Shown here: positions 18,569 to 28,392 of the stretch, piece after piece
How the letters are laid out: the number at the start of each line of letters is the position of its first letter
Numbering within the stretch: position 1 is the first letter of the stretch
Source of the DNA: an uncultured Anaerolineae bacterium
GTDB lineage: Bacteria > Chloroflexota > Anaerolineae > Aggregatilineales > Phototrophicaceae
Assembly: GCA_934216615.1 (NCBI GenBank)
Contig: CAKQCB010000001.1
Span: forward strand, 868,001 to 932,000
DNA: 64,000 nucleotides
Direction of reading: 5' to 3'
The notes under the pieces: generated by a model
Database searches by the model: none
What the model was told of the DNA's origin: nothing
Seen by the model: only the letters and a program-made list of their open reading frames with translations
Made by a program: the position numbers and the translations under genes

Positions 18569-19315
18569 ATGCCTACCTTTACCGATAAAGTTGCAGTTGT
18601 CACTGGGGGTAGCCGCGGGATTGGGCGAACAATTGCGTTAGAACTTGCCAAAGGCGGCGCAACAGTCATCGTGAATTATCATTCCAATGCAGACGCGGCC
18701 AATGCTGTCGTTGAGCAAATCGTCGCAGGGAACGGGAAAGCACTCGCTGTCCAAGCAGATGTCAGCGTAGAGGCCGATGCCAATAACTTGATCAAAACTG
18801 CGGTAGACACCTACGGAAAACTTGATATTTTGGTCAATAATGCAGGGACGACTCGCGATAACGTCATCATGTTGATGAGCGCGGACGACTTTGACAAAGT
18901 GATCGAAACCAACTTGCGCAGTACATGGCTTTGTTCTAAAGTCGCTGTCCGCACGATGATGCGTAAACGCTATGGGCGGATCATCAATATCACCAGCATC
19001 AGCGGGATTATGGGAAATGCCGGACAAACAAATTACAGCGCCAGCAAGGCGGGCATCATCGGCTTCACAAAAGCCCTCGCCCGTGAAGTGGCTTCACGTA
19101 ATATCACTGTGAACGCCGTTGCGCCTGGGTTCGTCGCAACCGACCTCACCACCACGTTACCAGAAGAAATCGCCGCAAAACTCAACGAAAACATCCCGTT
19201 AGGGCGCTGGGCAACAGTTGAAGATGTGGCCTATGCAACCGCGTTCCTCGCATCGGATGAAGCAGGATATATCACCGGACACACGCTCAATGTGGACGGT
19301 GGGCTTGCGATGTAA
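18569..19315 (+). CDS. fabG: 3-oxoacyl-[acyl-carrier-protein] reductase
   Basis: The SDR enzyme has 248 residues. The NADPH motif [13 protein letters not shown] (about 10-22), the NNAGTTRDN segment (near 90) and the active site S...YSASKAG (Tyr near 153) are all in place. The C-terminal [16 protein letters not shown] is the classic FabG ending. It reduces beta-ketoacyl-ACP in fatty-acid elongation. AGAGGAGC at 18556-18563 precedes the ATG. No other fab genes are nearby; a HIT protein gene follows after 14 bases. Other SDR substrates cannot be excluded. Confidence 0.88.
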   Translation: MPTFTDKVAVVTGGSRGIGRTIALELAKGGATVIVNYHSNADAANAVVEQIVAGNGKALAVQADVSVEADANNLIKTAVDTYGKLDILVNNAGTTRDNVIMLMSADDFDKVIETNLRSTWLCSKVAVRTMMRKRYGRIINITSISGIMGNAGQTNYSASKAGIIGFTKALAREVASRNITVNAVAPGFVATDLTTTLPEEIAAKLNENIPLGRWATVEDVAYATAFLASDEAGYITGHTLNVDGGLAM

Positions 19316-19329
19316 TTGGAGAGAACACG

Positions 19330-19677
19330 ATGACAACTATTTTTTCAAAAATCATCAATAAAGAGATTCCCGCAAGCATCGTCTACCAAGATGAGCGCGT
19401 CACCGCCTTCAAAGACATCAATCCGCTTGCGCCTGTGCATATTTTGATCGTGCCGAATTATGAAATTCCAACGGCGGCCGATGTCACCGAAAAAGATGAG
19501 GCGACGTTAGGGCATCTGTTCATCGTGGCACGCAAGATTGCGGAAGCGGAAGGGATTGCGGAAAGTGGTTATCGTCTGATCGTGAATTGTAAAGAGGATG
19601 GTGGGCAGGAAGTGTATCACCTGCATATGCACCTTGTGGGCGGGCACAGCCTCGGCCCGATCCTCGCAAAAAAATGA
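19330..19677 (+). CDS. HIT family nucleotide hydrolase (HinT-like)
   Basis: The 115-residue protein has the full HIT layout. [18 protein letters not shown] and [16 protein letters not shown] are followed late by the catalytic histidine triad [10 protein letters not shown]. This matches the HinT branch, which hydrolyses adenosine phosphoramidates. GGAGAG precedes ATG 19330. It is probably co-transcribed with fabG and is followed at once by a strong terminator. Confidence 0.93.
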   Translation: MTTIFSKIINKEIPASIVYQDERVTAFKDINPLAPVHILIVPNYEIPTAADVTEKDEATLGHLFIVARKIAEAEGIAESGYRLIVNCKEDGGQEVYHLHMHLVGGHSLGPILAKK

Positions 19678-19680
19678 GTC

Positions 19681-19711
19681 AATAAGCCTCTCAGTTGAGA
19701 GGCTTATTTTT
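19681..19711. terminator. Intrinsic terminator between HIT gene and convergent DsbA-like gene
   Basis: A perfect 13-bp stem (AATAAGCCTCTCA / TGAGAGGCTTATT) has only 2 unpaired bases in its centre, so the effective loop is larger. It is followed by TTT on the plus strand. It separates two convergent genes. Confidence 0.85.
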
Positions 19712-19720
19712 AACTCGTCG

Positions 19721-20701
19721 TTAAGAGGCTTCCGTCGCTTCGGGGGTGACTTCTGCATCTGTTTCATCGACAGGTTCAGATGTCACTTCAACTTCCGCAA
19801 CGGCTGTTTCTTCTGCGTCAGGGGTCGCTTCAGCAGTGGCTTCGGGTGTGACTTCTGGCTGTGCTGTCACTTCTGGAGTGGGACGCGTACCAAAGGTTGC
19901 AATGGAACGGTCAATCGCCGCGATGATCGCTTCAGGGTCACGTTCAACGACGCCTTCTTCATCCAGCAACAACACACCATTGATCGACACCGCAGGCGCG
20001 CCTGTATACCCAATCAAGTTGGTAGTCGCGCTTCGCGCATCGTTTAATACGCCGTCCATCGAACCACTGCTCACACAGCCATCATATTGAGCGCGATTCA
20101 ACCCCAAAGCATCCACGCCTGTCACAATACGGTTGTGGGTATAGGCTTGGTTGGCGGGATATAACACTTGCCACTCATATAATGCTTCGCGGAAGGCCCA
20201 GAAACGGTTTTGTTCGCCCGCGCATAATGCCGCCCGCGCCGCCCCAAACCCATTGACGACAGTATTATCAACGCCGTATTGAGGGATATAAATAAAGCTG
20301 ATGCTCTCATTGCGAACACGTTCTAAAACGTCATCAATGATATTGTTCTCTAAAAGACGGCAGTCAGGGCAGTCGAAACTAGCATAATAAGAGACGATCA
20401 CACGCGCATCGGTGCTACCCAAGCGGGGATACCCTTCTACGGTTTTACTGCTCAAGATATTCTCATAACGAGTCGTAGCCGTTTCAGGAATGGGCGCATC
20501 TGCTGGCGCATTGACGGTCAAAAAGATGCCGACGATCATCAAAATGACCACGACCACAGCGCCGATTATATACAACTGACGTTGGCGACGTTTTTGATCT
20601 TCACGTTCGCGACGTCGCTCAACACTGCGCTGGCTTGCATTACGGGTTGCGGGTGATGTCGAATTGGGTGCAGGGCTATCTTGTGATACTTTTTTAGCCA
20701 T
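19721..20701 (-). CDS. Membrane-anchored DsbA-like thiol oxidoreductase
   Basis: A basic N-terminus (about 25-45) precedes one membrane segment (LYIIGAVVVVILMIVGIFL). The external thioredoxin fold has the active-site motif CPDC in YYASFDCPDCRLLE (near residue 117) and the cis-Pro loop TGAPAVSING. The DsbA helical insert is marked by RFWAFREALYEWQ. The last 60 residues are a Thr/Glu/Pro-rich acidic tail. It probably forms or rearranges disulfides in exported proteins. Length is 326 residues. No DsbB or VKOR partner is in the window. Confidence 0.85.
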   Translation of the reverse strand: MAKKVSQDSPAPNSTSPATRNASQRSVERRREREDQKRRQRQLYIIGAVVVVILMIVGIFLTVNAPADAPIPETATTRYENILSSKTVEGYPRLGSTDARVIVSYYASFDCPDCRLLENNIIDDVLERVRNESISFIYIPQYGVDNTVVNGFGAARAALCAGEQNRFWAFREALYEWQVLYPANQAYTHNRIVTGVDALGLNRAQYDGCVSSGSMDGVLNDARSATTNLIGYTGAPAVSINGVLLLDEEGVVERDPEAIIAAIDRSIATFGTRPTPEVTAQPEVTPEATAEATPDAEETAVAEVEVTSEPVDETDAEVTPEATEAS

Positions 20702-20889
20702 AAAACTTTATACCTTTAATTGGTTGATGAGAAAACTTATGGACTTCATCATGACAAACATCTATTGGAAATACGTTTGGACAGACATTAAAGTTACTTA
20801 TTGAGATTGCTAAGTCTACCTATGCAACGACAAACTTCAAGAATAATCTATTGTCTTTATAACATTTAGGGTGGACTGGAACTACGCAA

Positions 20890-20918
20890 CTGACAAATTA
20901 AACGCAATCAGGTAAAAT
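20890..20918 (+). promoter_or_regulatory. Promoter upstream of acnA
   Basis: CTGACA (20890-20895) and TAAAAT (20913-20918) are 17 bases apart, close to the sigma-70 consensus. Transcription would begin near 20925, leaving a leader of about 115 bases. The rest of the 20702-21041 gap is AT-rich. It holds a small hairpin (TCTGCC 20999-21004 / GGCAGA 21012-21017) shortly before the acnA ribosome binding site. Confidence 0.6.
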
Positions 20919-21041
20919 TACTTTGTTTCAAAGCGTCAATTTTATTAATCAAACTTACCCAACATTCAATTTAACCACGATTTAAAATTGCTATCTGGTC
21001 TGCCATCACCCGGCAGAAACGACTAAAAACAGGTGAAAAAT

Positions 21042-23750
21042 ATGAGCCAACGAGTTGATAGTTTTGGTACGCGCGGTACGTTCGATACCGGTAGTGGCGA
21101 AGCAGTAATTTACCGCTTAAGTAAACTCGCCGAACAAAACATCGGACATGTAGATAAACTCCCCTTCAGCATCAAAGTTCTTCTCGAAAACGCCCTGCGT
21201 CATCTTGATAATTTTGAAGTGAGCGAAGACGACGTCAAGAATATCGCGAATTGGGATGCTACGGCAACGCCTGAAGTAGAAATCCCCTTTAAACCCGCGC
21301 GTGTAGTCTTACAAGACTTCACGGGTGTTCCTGTCGTTGTTGACCTCGCCGCCCTGCGCAGTGCGATGGAACGCTTGGGGGGTGAAGCCACCAAGATCAA
21401 CCCCATAGTCCCTGTAGACCTTGTGATTGATCACTCCGTTCAGGTGGATCGCTTTGGCACATCTGACGCGATCACCATCAATGCAAACATTGAATTTGAC
21501 CGCAACCGCGAACGTTATGAGTTCTTGCATTGGGGTCAAAAATCTCTCGACAACTTCAAAGTTGTCCCCCCCGCCACGGGGATTGTCCACCAAGTCAACT
21601 TGGAATACTTAGCCAAAGTGGTACAGTCTCGCGAAGAAGATGGTGTATTGGAACTTTATCCCGACACCTTAGTGGGTACCGACAGCCACACTACGATGAT
21701 TAACGGGTTGGGGATTCTCGGTTGGGGCGTCGGCGGTATTGAAGCCGAAGCCGCCATGTTAGGCCAACCGATTTATATGTTGATGCCCCAAGTCATCGGC
21801 TTTAAGTTGACAGGCAAACTACGTGAAGGCACCACCGCAACCGACCTTGTCTTAGCCATCACCCAAATGCTTCGTAAAAAAGGTGTGGTTGATAAATTTG
21901 TCGAATTCTACGGCGCAGGTTTGAGCAGCCTTAGCTTGCCTGACCGCGCAACCATCGCCAACATGGCGCCGGAATATGGCGCGACGATGGGCTTCTTCCC
22001 TGTTGACGCCGAAGCATTAAATTACATGCGTCGTACAGGCCGTGAAGAATCCTTGATTCAAATGGTGGAACGTTACAGTAAAGAACAAGGGTTATTCCGC
22101 ACTGACGAAACCCCCGATCCCATTTTCACGGACACGCTCGAACTCGACCTTTCAACCGTCGAACCCAGCATGGCAGGCCCCAAGCGCCCGCAAGATCGTA
22201 TTCTCTTGCGCGACATGAAATCTACATTTGAAAAGGCTTTGCGCACCCCTGTCGAAGAACGTGGGTTTGGCTTGGATGAAGTCAGCCGTAACCAAACCAG
22301 CGTGATCGGTCGAAATGGTTCTTCTGTTGAAGTCGGTCATGGCTTGGTTGTGATCGCGGCGATCACCAGTTGTACCAATACCAGTAACCCCTACGTCATG
22401 ATCGGCGCGGGTTTATTGGCGAAGAAAGCTGTTGAAAAAGGGCTGAAGACCCAGTCTTACGTCAAGACCAGCTTGGCCCCCGGTTCCCGCGTTGTCTCTG
22501 ACTATCTCGATAATGCGGGTTTAACCCCCTACTTGCAAGCGTTAGGCTTCCACGTCGTTGGTTATGGTTGTACAACTTGTATCGGCAACAGTGGGCCTGT
22601 CCCTGAAGCTGTCGCGGATGTCGTCACCAATAATCAATTGGTCGCCGCCGCGGTGTTGAGTGGTAACCGTAACTTTGAAGGTCGTATTAACCCGATTGTC
22701 AAAGCCAACTATCTCGCATCCCCGCCCCTCGTCGTGGCTTACGCTTTGGCGGGCACAGTCAACATTGACCTGAATTCTGAACCCATCGGTTATGACGGTG
22801 ATCACGACCCTGTCTATCTCAGAGATATTTGGCCAAGCCAACAAGAAATCTTTGAAGCGGTCAACCAAGCGATCACGCCTCAACTTTTCCGTAACCAATA
22901 CGGGAATGTATACAGCGTCAACGACACATGGAACGCCATCAAGGGGAATGAAGGCAGCGTCTATACATGGGATCGTCAAAGCACTTATGTGCAAGAACCT
23001 CCCTATTTCTTTGACTTTAATGAAACCCCTGCGGCCATCGAACCGATCAAAAATGCGCGCGTCTTAGCCCTGCTCGGTGACTCGATCACCACCGACCATA
23101 TTTCACCCGCAGGTGATATTGCGTTGAACAGTCCGGCTGGCCGTTTCTTGACAGAACGCGGTATCGACAAGGCCGACTTCAACAGCTACGGCTCACGTCG
23201 TGGAAATCACGAAGTTATGATTCGCGGAACGTTCGCAAACATCCGTCTGCGTAACCAACTCGTGCCGGGCACCGAAGGGGGCATCACCATTCACTTGCCC
23301 ACAAACGAAGTGATGAGCATCTACGAAGCCTCTGAACGTTACTTGGCGAGCAATACCCCGCTCGTCATCTTGGCGGGTGCGGAATACGGTACAGGTTCCA
23401 GCCGTGACTGGGCGGCGAAAGGCACCGCATTACTCGGCGTTCGCGCTGTGATTGCTCGGAGCTTTGAACGCATTCACCGTAGCAACTTGGTGATGATGGG
23501 CGTGCTCCCCTTGCAATTCAAGGAAGGTGAATCGGCTCAATCACTCGGTTTAACCGGACGCGAATCCTTCAGCATCCTCGGCATTGACGATACGATCTCA
23601 CCCAAGAAAGAGCTGACGGTCATCGCCACCCATCCCGAAGGCCATACGATGGAATTCCAAGTGATCGCCCGTATCGACACACCTGTTGAGGTAGAGTATT
23701 ATCGTAACGGGGGCATTTTGCAGACCGTTTTACGTAAATTCCTGAGCTAA
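21042..23750 (+). CDS. acnA: Aconitate hydratase A (aconitase)
   Basis: The 902-residue enzyme converts citrate to isocitrate in the TCA cycle. The [4Fe-4S] cysteines lie in [10 protein letters not shown] (near 443) and [12 protein letters not shown] (near 509-512). The substrate motif [13 protein letters not shown] and the swivelling C-terminal domain with [14 protein letters not shown] and [10 protein letters not shown] are in order, as in the AcnA/IRP family. GTG 21033 is in frame, but AGGTGA at 21031-21036 fits ATG 21042 better. It has its own promoter and a terminator-like hairpin downstream, so it is monocistronic. Together with korAB it points to a working oxidative TCA branch. Confidence 0.96.
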   Translation: MSQRVDSFGTRGTFDTGSGEAVIYRLSKLAEQNIGHVDKLPFSIKVLLENALRHLDNFEVSEDDVKNIANWDATATPEVEIPFKPARVVLQDFTGVPVVVDLAALRSAMERLGGEATKINPIVPVDLVIDHSVQVDRFGTSDAITINANIEFDRNRERYEFLHWGQKSLDNFKVVPPATGIVHQVNLEYLAKVVQSREEDGVLELYPDTLVGTDSHTTMINGLGILGWGVGGIEAEAAMLGQPIYMLMPQVIGFKLTGKLREGTTATDLVLAITQMLRKKGVVDKFVEFYGAGLSSLSLPDRATIANMAPEYGATMGFFPVDAEALNYMRRTGREESLIQMVERYSKEQGLFRTDETPDPIFTDTLELDLSTVEPSMAGPKRPQDRILLRDMKSTFEKALRTPVEERGFGLDEVSRNQTSVIGRNGSSVEVGHGLVVIAAITSCTNTSNPYVMIGAGLLAKKAVEKGLKTQSYVKTSLAPGSRVVSDYLDNAGLTPYLQALGFHVVGYGCTTCIGNSGPVPEAVADVVTNNQLVAAAVLSGNRNFEGRINPIVKANYLASPPLVVAYALAGTVNIDLNSEPIGYDGDHDPVYLRDIWPSQQEIFEAVNQAITPQLFRNQYGNVYSVNDTWNAIKGNEGSVYTWDRQSTYVQEPPYFFDFNETPAAIEPIKNARVLALLGDSITTDHISPAGDIALNSPAGRFLTERGIDKADFNSYGSRRGNHEVMIRGTFANIRLRNQLVPGTEGGITIHLPTNEVMSIYEASERYLASNTPLVILAGAEYGTGSSRDWAAKGTALLGVRAVIARSFERIHRSNLVMMGVLPLQFKEGESAQSLGLTGRESFSILGIDDTISPKKELTVIATHPEGHTMEFQVIARIDTPVEVEYYRNGGILQTVLRKFLS

Positions 23751-23776
23751 GCAGTACCACGCTCAACTGAATATAC

Positions 23777-23812
23777 AAAGGCGGGGTCTTAAACATCACC
23801 CCGCCTTTCTGT
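23777..23812 (+). terminator. Terminator after acnA
   Basis: A 10-bp perfect stem (AAAGGCGGGG 23777-23786 / CCCCGCCTTT 23799-23808) with a 12-base loop is followed by CTGTTTCT. The T-run is weak but the stem is GC-rich. Confidence 0.7.
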
Positions 23813-23835
23813 TTCTATTGTGGACATGTCTGAAT

Positions 23836-24249
23836 ATGAAAATCACGCTCTACACCGATGGCGCCTGTCGTGGCAACCCGGGGCCGGGGGGCTATGCGGC
23901 AATCCTTACAGCAACCAATACACAGGGCGAACTCTTACGTGAGATAGAGGTTACAGGGGGCGAACCCGAAACCACGAATAACCGTATGGAAATTCGCGCG
24001 GTCATCGAAGGGTTAAACGCGATCAAGCAACCGTCAACTGTTGAAATTGTGAGCGATTCGCAATATGTTATCTACACCATGACCCGAAACTGGAAGCGCA
24101 AAGCCAACCTAGACCTGTGGGATCAACTAGACGACGCGATCAAACGCCATACCATTCGTTGGCGGTATGTAAAAGGTCACGCAGGACATGACTATAATGA
24201 ACGGTGTGACAAACTGGCGGTAGCCGCCGCCAGCCAATTTCAAAAATGA
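23836..24249 (+). CDS. rnhA: Ribonuclease HI
   Basis: ATG 23836 begins MKITLYTDGACRGNPGPGG, the typical RNase HI start; the frame is open to TTG 23818. The catalytic DEDD set is visible: Asp in YTDGACRG, Glu in NNRMEIRAV, Asp in IVSDSQYV and Asp in YNERCDKLA, with the loop His in KGHAGHDYN. It cuts RNA in RNA-DNA hybrids, removing R-loops and primers. The protein has 137 residues and lacks the basic hybrid-binding extension. It starts right after the acnA terminator with no strong ribosome binding site. Confidence 0.95.
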   Translation: MKITLYTDGACRGNPGPGGYAAILTATNTQGELLREIEVTGGEPETTNNRMEIRAVIEGLNAIKQPSTVEIVSDSQYVIYTMTRNWKRKANLDLWDQLDDAIKRHTIRWRYVKGHAGHDYNERCDKLAVAAASQFQK

Positions 24250-24332
24250 TGCCCATGTTAAGCGTATTTCTAGCCAAATACGTTTATCTTTAGTAATGAC
24301 TTATTCACTCGACCTCTCGAAGGAAGCTGCCT

Positions 24333-25499
24333 ATGCCTAAAATGTCGAATCGTGTGGCTGGCTTTGGAACCACGATTTTTACTGAAATCAATCAACTTGC
24401 GTCACAGCATGGAGCCATCAATTTAGGACAAGGCAAGCCTGATTTTGATACCCCGAGCGATATTTTAGAGGTGGCATCGGCCGCGTTACGTTCTGGAACG
24501 GCCAATCAATATCCGCCGGGCAGGGGCGCGGTCAGCTTACGCACAGCAATAGCCGCCCATGCTGAGCGTTTTTACAACCTGCCGATTGACCCTGATCAAG
24601 GCGTAGTCGTCACATCTGGGGCGACAGTTGGCGTGTTAACTGCCCTTTTAGGAACGGTTGATAAAGGGGATGAAGTCATCGTCATCGAGCCTTTCTTTGA
24701 CAGCTACGTCCCGAACATCACGATGTTGGGGGCAACGCCTGTCTATGTCCCGCTCCACCCGCCGGAATGGACATTTGACCCCGACGAGTTGAAAAAAGCA
24801 TTTAATAAAAAGACCCGTGCGATCATCATCAACACCCCACACAACCCTACAGGGCGCGTGTTTAACCTTGAAGAACTCACCTTAATCGCTGACCTTTGCA
24901 AACAGCACGATGTCACCGTAATCAGCGATGAGGTCTATGAACACTTGACCTTTGAAAATACAAAACACATCCCTATCGCCACCCTGCCCGACATGCTAGA
25001 ACGGACAGTCACAGTGAGCAGTATGGGGAAAACCTTCAGCGCGACGGGTTGGAAAGTCGGCTGGACATACGGCAAAGGGGCATTGATGGACGGCGTGGCG
25101 AATGCCCATCAATACGTGACCTTCTCCACGCATCACCCATCCCAAATAGCAGCGGCATATGCGCTCAACCTGCCCGGAACCTATTACGAAGAATTTCAAG
25201 CGCTGTATGCGGCCAAGCGCGATATTCTCACCAAAGGGTTGATTGATGGGGGATTTAAGATCAAACAACCTGAAGGTACCTTCTTTGTGATGGCAGATTT
25301 TTCTGATGTTTTTGACGGGGATGATATCGAGTTCTCGCGCTATCTCACTGCAGAAGTCGGGGTCGCGTGTATCCCGCCCACCTTCTTCTACAGTACCGAA
25401 CATGCGCACATGGCGAGCACGATGGCGCGGTTTGCCTTCTGTAAAGATGATTCTATTCTGAAGCAGGCCGTTGAACGTTTATCCACACTCGCAAAATAA
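24333..25499 (+). CDS. PLP-dependent class I/II aminotransferase (KAT/methionine aminotransferase-like)
   Basis: The fold-type I aminotransferase has 388 residues. INLGQGKPDFDTP opens the small domain, NTPHNPTGRVF carries the carboxylate- and PLP-contacting Asn, and VISDEVYEHLTF has the Asp that pairs with the pyridine nitrogen. SSMGKTFSATGWKVGW holds the Schiff-base Lys (near 234). The motif set is closest to kynurenine/glutamine transaminase and methionine aminotransferase (YbdL) types. The exact substrate is not readable. AAGGAAG upstream supports ATG 24333. A strong terminator follows. Confidence 0.88.
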   Translation: MPKMSNRVAGFGTTIFTEINQLASQHGAINLGQGKPDFDTPSDILEVASAALRSGTANQYPPGRGAVSLRTAIAAHAERFYNLPIDPDQGVVVTSGATVGVLTALLGTVDKGDEVIVIEPFFDSYVPNITMLGATPVYVPLHPPEWTFDPDELKKAFNKKTRAIIINTPHNPTGRVFNLEELTLIADLCKQHDVTVISDEVYEHLTFENTKHIPIATLPDMLERTVTVSSMGKTFSATGWKVGWTYGKGALMDGVANAHQYVTFSTHHPSQIAAAYALNLPGTYYEEFQALYAAKRDILTKGLIDGGFKIKQPEGTFFVMADFSDVFDGDDIEFSRYLTAEVGVACIPPTFFYSTEHAHMASTMARFAFCKDDSILKQAVERLSTLAK

Positions 25500-25520
25500 C
25501 AACTCAAAAATGGCTATTGA

Positions 25521-25556
25521 TGAGGGATAGAAAATCAAGACTATCCCTCATTTTTT
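25521..25556. terminator. Intrinsic terminator after the aminotransferase gene
   Basis: A perfect 10-bp stem (TGAGGGATAG 25521-25530 / CTATCCCTCA 25541-25550) has a 10-base loop and six T. It separates convergent genes and may work in both directions. Confidence 0.9.
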
Positions 25557-25567
25557 AGACAAACCGT

Positions 25568-26311
25568 TTAGTCTTTCTGCAAATACCAGTAATCATAGGC
25601 GCGTTGAAAACCGACGCTGTTATACAGGCTGTTGGCGGCGTTATTTGCCATCATCACTTGTAGGTAAACATGATGTGCGCCTTGTTGTTTTGCCCACAAC
25701 AAAATTGATTGCATTAAATAGCGCGCGATGCCCTGCCCCCGAAACGTCTCATCTACCACGACGTTATACAACCCAACCCATCCTTGATCGATCACCGCTA
25801 AGGCACAAGCTACCGCACGCCCTTCACTGAAAAGACGAAAATATCCTGTCTGGGGAATGATCGCCTCAAAGGTAGTAAGCGTGCCTAATGTCGGGCGTTC
25901 TACTTCGGTATGAAGTTCAGCATTCGTTTGAATCCAAGATGCGGTCACATGATCCGTCGTTTCAAGTTGCCATTGCGGTTGGGTTTGAAATGGCGGTAAA
26001 TCCAGATCACGCGTGAGCACATGCGTACGCATATCAACCTGATAGCCCTGACGTGTCAACACTGTTTCCAATGGGCTAGGCTGGGCCGCAGGCGTGATCT
26101 TAAAGACTATCCGTTTTTGATATTTCCGATAGAACGCCTCGCAAAATGCAATCTTATCCTCTAACGGCAACGTGGATTCATAATGCGGGCTTACCGAATT
26201 GGCGCGACGCATCTTGTCAGTGGATAAACGCAAAAGCCAACCATCATATTGAAAAGTTGTTTTTACGGGTAGCGCATTGTTAGAAATTTCTTCGAGCTGG
26301 CGGATCAACAA
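25568..26311 (-). CDS. GNAT family N-acetyltransferase
   Basis: The 247-residue protein has an N-terminal part with FQYDGWLLRLS...RRANSVSP, as in two-part GNAT proteins of the YobR type. The catalytic C-terminal GNAT domain has the acetyl-CoA loop ETFRGQGIARYLM (near 192-204) and the closing NAANSLYNSVGFQ. The acceptor is unknown. TTG 26311 is the only start that keeps the conserved N-terminal strand; AAGGA 9 bases upstream supports it. It is transcribed after, but separated by a terminator from, the TPR-YIP1 gene. Confidence 0.8.
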   Translation of the reverse strand: MLIRQLEEISNNALPVKTTFQYDGWLLRLSTDKMRRANSVSPHYESTLPLEDKIAFCEAFYRKYQKRIVFKITPAAQPSPLETVLTRQGYQVDMRTHVLTRDLDLPPFQTQPQWQLETTDHVTASWIQTNAELHTEVERPTLGTLTTFEAIIPQTGYFRLFSEGRAVACALAVIDQGWVGLYNVVVDETFRGQGIARYLMQSILLWAKQQGAHHVYLQVMMANNAANSLYNSVGFQRAYDYWYLQKD

Positions 26312-26331
26312 AATTGAATATCCTTTTACAC

Positions 26332-26364
26332 AAAACTAAAAGGGACGCGGATGCGTCCCTTTTT
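26332..26364 (-). terminator. Intrinsic terminator after the TPR-YIP1 gene
   Basis: An 11-bp stem (AAAAGGGACGC 26338-26348 / GCGTCCCTTTT 26353-26363) with a 4-base loop GGAT. On the minus strand it is followed by a T-rich tract. It ends the gene at 26384-27397. Confidence 0.88.
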
Positions 26365-26383
26365 AAGAGATAACCTATTCGTT

Positions 26384-27397
26384 TTAAAATAGCGCAGCGC
26401 TTAAACCTGCCATGAGCAGTAACGGGCTGACCAACACCGCGATGAGAATTCCTGCTGCCACATACACCGCAATCGTAATCCATTTTTGATTGGGGTCCGT
26501 AAAACCATGAATGGCTTGGAAATGTGGCCCTAAGAGATACCACCCATAAACCGAGATGAAGAATGTCGCAATACCGAGAATCCCGATAAACGGCAAGACA
26601 GAACCGAGAAAACTAATAATATCCCCCAACACGGCGATGGGGATAAAAATGAGCGCGATGATGAGCACGTGTTGAAGTAACGTCCCTTGTCCTTTGGCTT
26701 GGGTTTTTGCGTACCAGTGAGAGATATAACCAGCGCCAAAGGTGATGATCGTCGAGAAAATAAGCGTGAAGATGGGTGCAAGAATGATATTAAAAATACT
26801 CTGTGAGCGGAAAATTCCAAATACAGCGCCTAAAATAGCCAGCCCTGCGCTAATCACAGCCCCAGTCACAACCAGCACCCAATAACGCCACCATGTCGCT
26901 TGGCTCATTTCGTATTCGACGACGCCCGCTTTACCCATCAGAATATTCGCGCCATTCTTAATCATCTCAAGGCCGGCTCGAAACGCCGCGACAGGGTCAA
27001 CACGCAGAGGCGCACCCGGGATATCCACAGGCAAGGCGATGCCCCCACTGCTGGAAGCACCCGTAGACCCACTAGAAGATAACGGGCGAACAGGGGATGT
27101 GTTGGTCGGGGGTGAGTAAGACGAAGCGGGTGATGCAGGCGGACTGTTTTGTGCACCCAACGATGCGAGGGTTTGATTGAGTACCTCTTGTGCACGGCTA
27201 TTATTTGGGTTGATCGCCAATACACGTTCAAGGTTTTGTCGGCGTAAGATAAGATCACTCTGTGTCGCAGCGAGGTAATACCAAGCCATTTCATTATTGG
27301 GTTCTTGAGCAACCGCTTGTTGTAATAGATTCCGAGCGTGGTCACGATCCCCCGCTTGCAGAGCATTGATTCCTTCTTGCAAATAATTTTGGGCCAT
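26384..27397 (-). CDS. TPR-repeat protein with C-terminal YIP1-type membrane domain
   Basis: The N-terminal 80 residues form two TPR-like helix pairs (QNYLQEGINALQAGDRDHARNLLQQA and NEMAWYYLAATQSDLILRRQNLERVLAINP). A Ser/Pro/Gly linker (about 85-140) follows, then a YIP1-type domain with five hydrophobic segments between about 175 and 335. YIP1 proteins in bacteria are poorly understood membrane proteins; the TPR part should bind a partner on the cytoplasmic side. The ATG has AAGG upstream on the minus strand. It is monocistronic by its terminator. Length is 337 residues. Confidence 0.7.
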   Translation of the reverse strand: MAQNYLQEGINALQAGDRDHARNLLQQAVAQEPNNEMAWYYLAATQSDLILRRQNLERVLAINPNNSRAQEVLNQTLASLGAQNSPPASPASSYSPPTNTSPVRPLSSSGSTGASSSGGIALPVDIPGAPLRVDPVAAFRAGLEMIKNGANILMGKAGVVEYEMSQATWWRYWVLVVTGAVISAGLAILGAVFGIFRSQSIFNIILAPIFTLIFSTIITFGAGYISHWYAKTQAKGQGTLLQHVLIIALIFIPIAVLGDIISFLGSVLPFIGILGIATFFISVYGWYLLGPHFQAIHGFTDPNQKWITIAVYVAAGILIAVLVSPLLLMAGLSAALF

Positions 27398-27670
27398 TCT
27401 GCCTTACTCCTCGCTATAGACAGCTTATTTATGGTGTTCATTATATGCGGGTTTCACAAAAGCGTTACGCGAATATCCCCTCATAAAATAAAACCTGTAT
27501 ACAAACTTACGCTGTACCTTTGGAATACGCAAGTTTTTTAGCAGTTCATTCTCAAAATAGAGCTTTAAGTCGGGTTATACGTAATTTTTGATTTGCCAAG
27601 AAATGGCATTGGCTTTTCACTGCTCTGCAAGTATAAAGACAATATCCTATACATCATCTGGAACGACACA

Positions 27671-28306
27671 ATGCAGAAACACTTCATCGCCATTGCAGGA
27701 AATATAGGCGCAGGAAAAAGTACCCTCACCCAAATGCTCTCTAATGCGTTTGGTTGGGAACCCTTCTTAGAAGCCGCCGCTGAAAACCCCTACCTTGCAG
27801 ACTTTTATCAAGATATGGAACGATGGAGCTTTCACTCTCAAGTATTTTATTTAGGAAAACGTCTTGAACATCATCGCCAGTTGATTGACCATGTGGGCAG
27901 TGTTGTTCAAGACCGCACCGTTTATGAAGATGCAGAAATTTTTGCCGCGAACCTGTATGAGCAAGGTAAACTTTCTAAGCGTGATTACGCCGCCTACCGA
28001 AATCTTTACCAAGCCGTGAGCAGTTTTCTTCCCCCGCCCGACTTGATTGTCTACCTTCGCGCCAGCGTCGATACGTTGACCGACCACATTGTTCGGCGTG
28101 GTCATGCCTATGAACAACAGATCGAAACGGCCTACCTCCACCAGCTTAACCAACTCTACGAACGATGGATCACCCATTGGACGGCCTGCCCCGTTCTGAT
28201 TGTAGATATTGATCACAGAGATTTTGTGTTAAATCCACAGGACTTTGCGGATATTGTGAATCTCATACAAAAGAGTTTTACTTCAGGCATTGTTCAAAAC
28301 CACTAA
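27671..28306 (+). CDS. Deoxynucleoside kinase
   Basis: From ATG 27671 the protein reads MQKHFIAIAGNIGAGKSTL, the P-loop start of the dCK/dGK family (211 residues). The frame is open to 27593, but the extra residues lack family character. QDRTVYEDAEIFA is the DRS-type motif, and LIVYLRASVDTLTDHIVRRG is the ERS/LID region. It phosphorylates deoxynucleosides for nucleotide salvage in the cytoplasm; base preference cannot be read. The 273-base gap to the divergent TPR-YIP1 gene must hold its promoter, but I see no consensus boxes. Confidence 0.88.
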   Translation: MQKHFIAIAGNIGAGKSTLTQMLSNAFGWEPFLEAAAENPYLADFYQDMERWSFHSQVFYLGKRLEHHRQLIDHVGSVVQDRTVYEDAEIFAANLYEQGKLSKRDYAAYRNLYQAVSSFLPPPDLIVYLRASVDTLTDHIVRRGHAYEQQIETAYLHQLNQLYERWITHWTACPVLIVDIDHRDFVLNPQDFADIVNLIQKSFTSGIVQNH

Positions 28307-28392
28307 ATCTTATTGTATGGTTCTTTAAATCCGTGTTATCATAAGATGATATAATGTGATTCATATGATCCATCAGATGAATAAATAGTTTA

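Noticed and set aside
19746..20090. Plus-strand open frame rich in Ser/Val/Thr
   Set aside because: Antisense reading of the acidic Thr/Glu tail of the DsbA-like protein.
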